The notes under the pieces: model-generated
Seen by the model: the letters and a program-made list of their open reading frames with translations, nothing else
Database searches by the model: none
What the model was told of the DNA's origin: nothing
Position numbers and translations under genes: made by a program
Source: Acetobacter oeni
GTDB lineage: Bacteria; Pseudomonadota; Alphaproteobacteria; Acetobacterales; Acetobacteraceae
Length of the DNA stretch: 64,000 bases
Assembly: GCF_011516825.1 (NCBI RefSeq)
Contig: NZ_WOTA01000003.1
Coordinates: 124,001 to 188,000 of the forward strand
Direction of reading: 5' to 3'
In this document: piece by piece, positions 37,271-43,739 of the stretch
Layout: the number at the start of each line of letters is the position of its first letter
Numbering within the stretch: the first letter of the stretch is position 1

Positions 37271-37399
37271 TCACAGCCGCCCGCTTCCGTTATACGGCCA
37301 TCGCTGCGCCTTTTTCCAGCGATAGAGAAATGCGCCCGGGACGATTAATACGGAGACAGAGACGACAACGCCCTCAAACCATTCGAATATTTTCTTCAT
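37271..37399 (-). CDS. 42-residue single-pass membrane microprotein
   Basis: Read from ATG 37399: MKKIFEWFEGVVVSVSVLIV, then PGAFLYRWKKAQRWPYNGSG, ending RL. One membrane segment (about residues 10-25) is followed by a strongly basic, Trp-containing tail. It lies 28 bases after the 30-residue microprotein gene and is last in the minus-strand cassette. No family is recognised; the layout is like phage holin or lysis accessory peptides. It is too short for ordinary gene callers. Confidence 0.5.
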   Translation of the reverse strand: MKKIFEWFEGVVVSVSVLIVPGAFLYRWKKAQRWPYNGSGRL

Positions 37400-37427
37400 T
37401 TTCTGCCGTTTTCATCACCCGTCCGTA

Positions 37428-37520
37428 TCAGCGGTTCTTCATCCTCAGCATGAGGACGACAAACAGAACTGAGACGGAGAGCGCGATCAGGCAGAATGCA
37501 GGGGCACAGACAGCACTCAT
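37428..37520 (-). CDS. 30-residue single-pass membrane microprotein
   Basis: ATG 37520 overlaps the stop of the glycosyltransferase gene (ATGA). The product is nearly all one hydrophobic helix (about residues 6-24, containing LIALSVSVLFVVLML) closed by RMKNR. The basic end suggests an N-out, C-in orientation. No family is recognised. The translational overlap and clean membrane topology argue that it is real. Confidence 0.5.
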   Translation of the reverse strand: MSAVCAPAFCLIALSVSVLFVVLMLRMKNR

Positions 37521-38515
37521 ACAACATTGGCATCTTCGTCCCTGACAGTGGACAGCCGCCGCAGACCATCTCGCAACTTACGGTTATCTGACACGATGAA
37601 TGGCAACCCGTGGCGGTCGACTCCCAGATCGATGTCCGGGTCGAACTGACTTTCCCGCAGAATGTCCTCGCGCGTGAGATAGTAGCGTTTGCGTTTGGAG
37701 CCGTGGAAGCCGTGCATCAGCATTCCACCCACGACGCCGATATCCTGTTTCACGAACTCATCGCACAGTTCCGCGTAACGCTTCAGCCTGCGTGCCCCGC
37801 CACCGGTTTCCTGAAGCTGAGTGATGGGGATTTTCCCTGCGAACGCCATGGCAGATACGTAATCAGCCTTCCCGCTTACCATCCATGTCGGCAGTCCGCC
37901 GATGTCATTCCAGACATCCAGCCGGTAAGCCCAGGCGTAACCGCAATGCGCTCTCGTGTCTTTCTTCCGGTTCGGATCAAGACCCCAGCCATAAGTCATC
38001 TGGCCGCTGTAGTCCGGTGTCGGAACATTGACATCTCCGGCAAGCCACGCCGCGCAGAAAGAGCGGTCAACCGTCGAGCCCCATTCGTTCGGGACGGGAT
38101 TCTGGTCCGGCCCGAGATCAATGGAATAGGACCATGGCTGGCCGACGCGGTGAACCTGAAGCATATCGAGCGTCGCCAGAGGCCAGTCAGGACGCTGGAA
38201 GAACACATCCGCATCGATCACCGCTATGTATTTCGCATCCTCCGGCAGCATGCGAACGCCGTAAGCGACCAGCCCTTCCTTCATCCAGTTCTCGTGCCGG
38301 GCATCACCGCGCAACTGGAACAGACGCACATGGCGCAGGATCGGATCATCGGGATTGAGAGCGAAGTCACGTTCGCCAATAGTATGCTCAACCAGAGTCA
38401 GGGTGACGCCCGCCTGAAGCATCTGCGGAATATACTCCCGCAGCAGCCGGATACGGGACTGCCATTGGCGATTATTTGAGAACACTGAGACAACGTGAAG
38501 CTGAGAGGCAAGCAT
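37517..38515 (-). CDS. Phage-type glycosyltransferase-like protein
   Basis: 332 residues from ATG 38515 (MLASQLHVVSVFSNNRQWQS), whose A is shared with the stop of the preceding microprotein (TGATG); the frame is open four codons upstream. The nucleotide-sugar pattern includes IAVIDADVFFQRPDW (DxD, about residue 100) and a central GWGLDPNRKKDTRAHCGYAW. A late HGFHGSKRKRYYLTREDIL is typical of glycosyltransferase-like proteins found in phages and rhizobia. Donor and acceptor are unknown. It lies inside a cassette of microproteins. Confidence 0.65.
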   Translation of the reverse strand: MLASQLHVVSVFSNNRQWQSRIRLLREYIPQMLQAGVTLTLVEHTIGERDFALNPDDPILRHVRLFQLRGDARHENWMKEGLVAYGVRMLPEDAKYIAVIDADVFFQRPDWPLATLDMLQVHRVGQPWSYSIDLGPDQNPVPNEWGSTVDRSFCAAWLAGDVNVPTPDYSGQMTYGWGLDPNRKKDTRAHCGYAWAYRLDVWNDIGGLPTWMVSGKADYVSAMAFAGKIPITQLQETGGGARRLKRYAELCDEFVKQDIGVVGGMLMHGFHGSKRKRYYLTREDILRESQFDPDIDLGVDRHGLPFIVSDNRKLRDGLRRLSTVRDEDANVV

Positions 38516-38595
38516 CAGAGATACCAAATCCGGACAGGGACTGAGATGAGCCAGAAAGCGCAGAGCGCCAGGGCGACAATGATCAGCGTAGTCAT
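38515..38595 (-). CDS. 26-residue membrane microprotein
   Basis: ATG 38595 overlaps the stop of the upstream microprotein (ATGA), and AGGTGG lies 8 bases before it. The product MTTLIIVALALCAFWLISVP then VRIWYL is a single hydrophobic helix. Its stop shares one base with the next start (TGATG). The precise stitching on both sides supports translation. Function is unknown. Confidence 0.5.
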   Translation of the reverse strand: MTTLIIVALALCAFWLISVPVRIWYL

Positions 38596-38690
38596 CGTTC
38601 AGCCACCTGTCCCAGAACTGCGGTCAGTGCGCCGAGCGCGCCGCCGATCCAGAGACCGGCCAGGAATGTGGCGAGGTAAGAGAAGGTCAT
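38592..38690 (-). CDS. 32-residue membrane microprotein
   Basis: ATG 38690 shares its A with the lipoprotein stop (TGATG). The product MTFSYLATFLAGLWIGGALG then ALTAVLGQVAER has one membrane segment with a Gly/Ala-rich face (GLWIGGALGAL), suited to helix packing or oligomerisation. It is second in the cassette. No family is recognised. Confidence 0.5.
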   Translation of the reverse strand: MTFSYLATFLAGLWIGGALGALTAVLGQVAER

Positions 38691-39271
38691 CAGACGCCGT
38701 GCCGACTGCGAATTGCGGCGATCTCGGCTGCACGCCACTGAGGCGAACCCGGGGCAGCACCAGCAGAACGAGGCGCCAGAAAGGCCGCTGTGACGGTTGA
38801 GACCGCGCTGGAGATGACAGCGGCAACCGATGCGACATCGGACGCAACAGCCGAAATTTCTGACGTAAGCGTGCCGCCGAGTGTGGATGCTTCAGACTGA
38901 ACGACCGCCGCCAGTTCAGTGGAACCGGTGTTGAGCGCCGTGAGAACGCTGGTGACGACTGCCGGGGCGCTGCCCTTCGTGAAGGTGATGGTCGAGCTTC
39001 CGGACGAATAAGCGTTCCATGCAGTCAGTGCGGTCTCGACAGCGGAAATCACTTCGTCTGCCACAGTAACGACGGCAGCCGGAACTCCGGTAAACGCCAG
39101 CACAGTTTTGACGATATTCAGTGCTGCCGTGGTGTCCGACGTGATTTCTGACACATTGATAGTAATCGTCGTCGTGTCGCCGGAGGTGGCGGTCGTGCAG
39201 GCTGTAAGTCCGAGAGCTGCGCCACCCAGAGCAGTGTTGAGCAGGAAATTGCGGCGGGAGAGGTTGGTCAT
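38690..39271 (-). CDS. Putative Tat-exported lipoprotein
   Basis: 193 residues. The N-terminus has a twin-arginine motif (SRRNFLLNTALGG) and a lipobox (LTAC, Cys25), so Tat export followed by lipidation is predicted. The mature part is Ala/Val/Ser/Thr-rich with amphipathic helical repeats (residues 40-165) and no recognised domain. The end is Arg-rich (WRAAEIAAIRSRHGV). It is the first gene of the microprotein/glycosyltransferase cassette and is joined to the next by TGATG. Confidence 0.65.
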   Translation of the reverse strand: MTNLSRRNFLLNTALGGAALGLTACTTATSGDTTTITINVSEITSDTTAALNIVKTVLAFTGVPAAVVTVADEVISAVETALTAWNAYSSGSSTITFTKGSAPAVVTSVLTALNTGSTELAAVVQSEASTLGGTLTSEISAVASDVASVAAVISSAVSTVTAAFLAPRSAGAAPGSPQWRAAEIAAIRSRHGV

Positions 39272-39719
39272 GGTATTTTCCCATAAATAAAGTCACCCGG
39301 CGTGGGCGGTTGCGTGAGGGTAACTGTCTCGGCCCGCGGCTATCGGATCTATGGAGATAATGAGGGTTTGATCCGGTCAGGAAGCCGGCTCCTGTATCAG
39401 CACAACAGCGTCGACAGACCTCTTTATATGCTCGCCGGCTTGTTACAGTTTTGCGAAAATGCCGGCGGGCCACGAAGTGGCGGCTCAGCATCCGATATCA
39501 ACGGTCATCGAAGTGTTTGGCCGGGGAATATGGGTATATCTCTGACAGGGTAGTATATCAGGGTGCATGGAGATGGATTTTTGTGTCCGTTCAAAAAAGC
39601 TGCCCGGGTGGCCAGCGTTGTGACCGGGGATGGTAAAGGGGATGGTAAAATCGAATCAAAAGATTAAAACGGCTATCATTGGGGTAATATTTTCTTTTGA
39701 ATGAAAAGGATTTCGTTCC
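39272..39719. other. Gene-free region between the cassette and the IS nest
   Basis: About 450 bases with no supported gene. It should contain the promoter of the minus-strand cassette, but I see no clear -35/-10 there. It holds an exact 12-base tandem duplication at 39626-39649. Confidence 0.5.
39626..39649. repeat. Exact 12-base tandem duplication
   Basis: GGGGATGGTAAA occurs twice head to tail, about 70 bases from the left IS end. Its meaning is unknown. Confidence 0.85.
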
Positions 39720-39731
39720 TAGGGCGTGTCG

Positions 39732-40150
39732 TTATTTAATACCGCTGATTGCGGAGACGAGTTGCACGGCAGCGAGGCATGTTGACTTTAGTTTTTCGTG
39801 GCGTGTTGCAATACCTCTGAACTGCTTCAGTCCGGCAAAGAAGCGTTCGGTGATGTTTCTGTTTTTATAAAGCAGGAAGCTGGTCTTCCGGGGATTTCTA
39901 CGGTTTCTTTTTGATGGAATGACCGGTGTGATCTCCCGCTCTTCGAGCTTATCGATCAGGGGATCGGCATCATAAGCCTTGTCAGCGATGAAGGCTTTGG
40001 GATCGACTTCATGCAGTAAAGGTCCTGCTTCAGTGATGTCCGCTCTTTGTCCGGGTGTCAGGGAAAGGACCACAGCCTTCCCGGCAGCATCGACAACGGC
40101 GTGCATTTTCTTGGTCAGTCCCCCACGGGATCGTCCGATGGCCTGGTAAT
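39732..40150 (-). pseudogene. IS5-family transposase, C-terminal remnant (left copy)
   Basis: The open C-terminal part of a DDE transposase, about 140 residues: AIGRSRGGLTKKMHAVVDAA, LTPGQRADITEAGPLL, FIADKAYDADPLIDKLEE, and a C-terminal ITERFFAGLKQFRGIATRHE. The N-terminal half is missing: the frame meets the IS3 end (C-rich run at 40151-40158). The remnant cannot transpose by itself. Confidence 0.85.
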
Positions 40151-40185
40151 CCCCCCCCATTAAAAATGGGGTGCATCCGTAGAAT

Positions 40186-40990
40186 TCACACGGCGAGTTT
40201 CAGTTTTTGAGCGGGTGTGATCCCGCCGGTCCCCACGTTCGGTCGTTCGTTGTTGTATGTCCATAGCCATTGCGTGGCGTAATCCTGTGCTTCCCCTATG
40301 CTGCCAATGATATTCTGGTCCGGCCATTCGTGCCGGGCGGTCCTGTTATAGCGTTCGACATAGGCGTTTTGCTGCGGCTTACCGGGCTGGATGTGGCAGA
40401 TACTGATCTGGAGTTTTTCAGCCTAGGTCGACAGCTTTCCGCTGCTATACTCAGGTCCGTTGTCAATGCGGATGCAGACTGGCTTGGCGCGCCATTCAAT
40501 GATCCTGTTCAGGCTACGGATCACCCTCTCGGCCGGCCGCGAGAAGTCACCTCGATAGCTAGGCCTTCACGGTTAAAATCATCCAGCACATTCAGCAGAC
40601 GGAACACCGGGCCATCCTCCAGACGATCCGCCATAAAGTCCATCGACCACACGATATTCGGTGCCTCAGGCACAGCCAGGGCGTCTCAGGCTTATCTCGC
40701 GTTTACGCGGCTTGATCCGCAGGTTCAGCTCCAACTCCCGGTAAATCCGGTAGACCCACCCGCTTATGGTTCCACCGGTAACCCTTAACATTGCGCAAAT
40801 ACAAAAAACACAGGCTAAAACCCCAATTCCGCCGCGCCTGCGTCACCCCCAGGAGCAACTCAGCAATCTGCTCGTTCTCACTCTTCAGCAGGGGAGCATA
40901 GCGATAACATGTCTCGCTCACCCCAAACGTCCGGTAGGCCAGCGCAATGCTGACACTTCGCCTCGCTACGGCCAACGCGGCCATTTCCCG
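40186..40990 (-). pseudogene. IS3-family transposase OrfB, frameshifted
   Basis: Fragments in several frames join into an rve-type integrase core: ARRSVSIALAYRTFGVSETC and YRIYRELELNLRIKPRKR, then [20 protein letters not shown] (first Asp), VCIRIDNGPEYSSGKL (second Asp), QQNAYVERYNRTARHEWPDQ (Glu), and a terminal TPAQKLKLAV. At least three frameshifts and an in-frame TAG (after the GKLST stretch) inactivate it. The catalytic triad itself is still readable. Confidence 0.85.
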
Positions 40991-41273
40991 GCGCTGAGAT
41001 GGCCGCGTTATTTTCCCCCCAAAGCCTCTCCCTGAGCAACTCGTTCTGCAGGCTCAACTCGGCAAACATCTTCTTCAAACGGCAGTTCTCGTCTTCCAGG
41101 GCCTTCATCGACGAGATCATCAACGTATCCATGCCACCGTATTTGGCCCGCCATTTGTAAAATGAGGCGTTGCTCATGCCATGCTCACGGCAAAGCTCCG
41201 CTATAGGCATACCGCCCTCTGCCTGGCGAAGGATCGCCAAAATCCGGGTCTCGCTATAGCGAGACTGTTTCAT
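40878..41273 (-). CDS. IS3-family transposase OrfA
   Basis: From ATG 41273 the product begins MKQSRYSETRILAILRQAEG, with the helix-turn-helix CREHGMSNASFYKWRAKYGG and the leucine-zipper-like ALEDENCRLKKMFAELSLQN. The family OrfA normally ends near residue 90. Here the frame runs on to 131 residues through sequence that belongs to orfB in another frame, after a GGGGGGAAAAT stretch that could be a slip site or a mutation. orfB is dead, so the element is presumably inactive. Confidence 0.8.
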   Translation of the reverse strand: MKQSRYSETRILAILRQAEGGMPIAELCREHGMSNASFYKWRAKYGGMDTLMISSMKALEDENCRLKKMFAELSLQNELLRERLWGENNAAISAPGNGRVGRSEAKCQHCAGLPDVWGERDMLSLCSPAEE

Positions 41274-41349
41274 CAAAATGTCCTCATGCAAAATGCCGAG
41301 AAAATTCTACTTATCAATCCCCTTAATCGCAGGGGGGATTACCGCCCGA

Positions 41350-41626
41350 TGAAGTCGATCCCGGAGTCTTCATCGCTGCTAAGGCCTGTGATACCAATCC
41401 ACTCATCGAACAGCTCGAAGAACAACAGACCATATCGGTCATTCTATCAAGGAAAAACCGTCGCACTACACGGAAAATTAGCTTCCCGCTTTATAGAGAG
41501 AAACGAGATCAGATGCTTCTTTGCCAGACTGAAGCAGTTAGGAGTATTACAACACGTTATAACAAGCTGAAATCAATCTTCCTCGCAGCAGTTCAGCTTG
41601 TGTCCGCAATTATCGGACTTAACTGA
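41350..41626 (+). pseudogene. IS5-family transposase, C-terminal remnant (right copy)
   Basis: Similar to the left copy but on the opposite strand and diverged: EVDPGVFIAAKACDTNPLIE, then after a frameshift TRYNKLKSIFLAAVQLVSAI, ending GLN. It begins at the IS3 end without its N-terminal part. Its tail overlaps the flhG stop on the other strand. Confidence 0.8.
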
Positions 41627-42536
41627 CGACATACCCAGAACGATCTTCAGACATACGTCGTGCAATCCGTGTCACGTCAATCCCAGCCATTGACCCTGAA
41701 TTATGGCCAAGAAAAGGACGTTGCAGACGAATCGTTTCTGAAACACGTCGATCACGCCTCACGACACCAGCAAACTTAGGCACCTGTTTGAGAAAGCGAC
41801 TACATGCTTCGGCAAGAACAGCATAAACTGCTTCTCCCGACCGGAGGCCGGTCGCCTGATTCACGACAATTTCTGCATTTGTCATGGAGAAACCGTCTGT
41901 TTGTCTGTCTTTGATCGATAATTTCAGGACCGCATACGCATCGGTCAATGCTGTTGGCTCTTCTGTCGTCACCAGAAGAAGCCTGTCTGCCGCAGCTGCA
42001 ATTGCCCTGGAACTCCAGTCTATCCCGGCACAGAGATCAATGAGAATAATATCGTAAGCAGACAGCATCCGAAGCTGTTCGAGAAGATCATGTACATTAT
42101 CCGGTTTCAGGAAACTCAACGTCGAAGCCCCGGAGTGGCCCGGAAGAATATCAAGCTGAAGCCGGGTGGCCGGCCTGTTTGGATCTGTCAGAAAATATGG
42201 TGTAACGGCCCTGGGAATCGAAATCTGTTGCTTTAGTATGTGTGTTATATCGAACTTGTGGTGCAGACCCAACTGGATATCCACATTTCCCAAACCAAAA
42301 TCTCCATCGACAACGAGTATCCTTCTGTCAGGGTTTTCGCGGAGAAGAGCATGCGCGAGCGTGAGAGAAAACCATGTTTTGCCAACTCCACCTTTCCCGG
42401 AGGCTACTGCAATAATGCGCGGCGTGGACTTCAGATCGGCAATTTTTGTTTTCTGGGAAAATAACGGCCTGACAGCTTTGCTGTAAGGACGAGGCTGAGA
42501 GGTAAACACAGTCTCTGACATTTCGTCGTTCCTCAC
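41619..42536 (-). CDS. flhG: Flagellar number regulator FlhG (MinD/ParA-type ATPase)
   Basis: 305-residue P-loop ATPase that with FlhF sets flagellar number and placement. The deviant Walker A is VASGKGGVGKTWFSLTLAHA, with ILVVDGDFGLGNVDIQLGLH and IILIDLCAGIDWSSRAI as the other nucleotide motifs. It overlaps flhF by 4 bases. The last five residues (GYVVS) and the stop are encoded by the end of the IS5 remnant, so the natural C-terminus has been replaced; the loss is probably small. Confidence 0.87.
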   Translation of the reverse strand: MRNDEMSETVFTSQPRPYSKAVRPLFSQKTKIADLKSTPRIIAVASGKGGVGKTWFSLTLAHALLRENPDRRILVVDGDFGLGNVDIQLGLHHKFDITHILKQQISIPRAVTPYFLTDPNRPATRLQLDILPGHSGASTLSFLKPDNVHDLLEQLRMLSAYDIILIDLCAGIDWSSRAIAAAADRLLLVTTEEPTALTDAYAVLKLSIKDRQTDGFSMTNAEIVVNQATGLRSGEAVYAVLAEACSRFLKQVPKFAGVVRRDRRVSETIRLQRPFLGHNSGSMAGIDVTRIARRMSEDRSGYVVS

Positions 42537-43699
42537 ATTGCAGACAGCGCGGCAGGGTGGGTTGCCCGTTGCACCAGAGATGCCACCGGATGACGATGTG
42601 TCAGATTCGCCCGGTTTTTAATCTGTTGCGTAGGTAAATCCGACTCGAAGGATTGTCCCTGATCTGTTGCGGAGAGTGCCTGCTCAGACGGAGCGTCATC
42701 TGCGACAGGTGGGTCTCCCCTTTTTGCCAGGCGGGAGGCAAGTATGCGGGGTGTAAGGCGGACAAGCCCTCCAACCGTTGCATCACTGATCCCTGCTTCT
42801 GTCAAAACCAGTCCGCAGGCTGCTGCCGTAACCACATTTCCAATGCGACGGGCCTGATCCATCCTGGTGGCAATCATCATTCGGGTCCGCGCTTTGCCAA
42901 AAATTTCGGCGATGTCAGCAGACTCTTCAGTATCATGTCCTGCCGGAACAGTAAGACAGAGCTGTGCCCGCGTCGAAGATGTCAGTTCGGTAAGAACCGC
43001 GTGCGTATCAGCAGAATAGGGATTGACCGAAGCGGTATCAATAAGAACAGGCTGCCCGTTCCGTCGTTGATTCAGAGCTCGCTTCAGCGTTTTGATATCA
43101 TGCGCTGCCAGCAATGGAATGCCAAGGCGACGCGTGTGAATGGCAAGCTGGTCAATGCCACCCCCACATTCGCGATCTGTCGTAATGACAAGTGGTGTGT
43201 TGCCTGCGAGTACAAGCCTGGTCGCAAGCTTTGCCACGGAGAGGGTTTTGCCCGAACCTGGAGGGCCGACCAGAGCCAGTGGTGACTTCCCGGGCGAAAA
43301 AGAAAAAGAACCAAAACGAACAAGCTTTGATATTGAAACAGAAAGCGTTGCAGTCGTGAGGTCTTCGACCAGTATTTCCGGAATTCTGTGCCAGAGCAGG
43401 CTCTCTTTGAGAGTGGTAGGGGCAGTATAGTCGCTGACATCTGTCGGAGTGTTAAAATCAGATGTTTTCAGATCCATATCAGCAGATGGCGGCTCTGTGC
43501 CGGCATGACCGCAGAGCCGTTCGTTGCGGATTGCATCAGAAACCACAGCCTCCGGGTCAGGAACGTCTGTGGCGGCAACAACCTCGACACCATTCACGGT
43601 GACGCGCTCAGAGAGGATAAGTGCTGTCTCCCCGAGCGCCGCTCGTACCTGCCTGACGGCATCTTTCATGTTGACATCAGAGAATGTTCTTAATTTCAT
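42533..43699 (-). CDS. flhF: Flagellar biosynthesis GTPase FlhF
   Basis: 388-residue SRP-type GTPase. The N-terminal basic domain has MKLRTFSDVNMKDAVRQVRA and LGETALILSERVTVNGVEVV; a central N domain and a G domain follow. The P-loop is VGPPGSGKTLSVAKLATRLV, and the G-domain continues with PVLIDTASVNPYS. FlhF recruits early flagellar parts to the membrane site. It lies 40 bases after flhA and is coupled to flhG. Confidence 0.87.
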   Translation of the reverse strand: MKLRTFSDVNMKDAVRQVRAALGETALILSERVTVNGVEVVAATDVPDPEAVVSDAIRNERLCGHAGTEPPSADMDLKTSDFNTPTDVSDYTAPTTLKESLLWHRIPEILVEDLTTATLSVSISKLVRFGSFSFSPGKSPLALVGPPGSGKTLSVAKLATRLVLAGNTPLVITTDRECGGGIDQLAIHTRRLGIPLLAAHDIKTLKRALNQRRNGQPVLIDTASVNPYSADTHAVLTELTSSTRAQLCLTVPAGHDTEESADIAEIFGKARTRMMIATRMDQARRIGNVVTAAACGLVLTEAGISDATVGGLVRLTPRILASRLAKRGDPPVADDAPSEQALSATDQGQSFESDLPTQQIKNRANLTHRHPVASLVQRATHPAALSAM

Positions 43700-43739
43700 G
43701 CTATATTCCGTAATGAAACTTTATTCTGAGCTGAATTAC

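Larger units (their letters stand above)
40145..41343 (-). mobile_element. IS3-family insertion sequence, degenerate
   Basis: About 1.2 kb bounded by the perfect inverted repeat GGTAATCCCCCC (40145-40156) and GGGGGGATTACC (41332-41343). Imperfect likeness continues inwards on both sides (ATTAA, GGGG, GTAGAATT). Two transposase frames, orfA and orfB, lie on the minus strand. The exact end may be inside the repeat. Confidence 0.8.
39720..41637. mobile_element. Nested IS region (IS3-family element between two IS5-family remnants)
   Basis: The left boundary is AGGGCGTGTCG near 39721. The right boundary is CGACATACCC near 41627-41636, which resembles the complement of the left end (CGACACGCCCT). 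Between them lie two C-terminal IS5 transposase remnants pointing outward and one IS3-family element in the middle. The block adjoins the flhG 3' end. Confidence 0.75.

Noticed and set aside
37165-37545. 126-codon plus-strand frame after holC
   Set aside because: Arg/Thr/Ser-rich composition without a domain; the minus strand of the same DNA carries two membrane microproteins with start/stop overlap.
38916-39491. 191-codon minus-strand frame upstream of and overlapping the lipoprotein
   Set aside because: Out of frame with the Tat/lipobox protein, with a His/Arg/Cys-rich product and no SD; considered a shadow.
40270-40788. 172-codon plus-strand frame in the IS3 element
   Set aside because: Antisense of the decayed orfB, whose DDE residues are readable on the minus strand.
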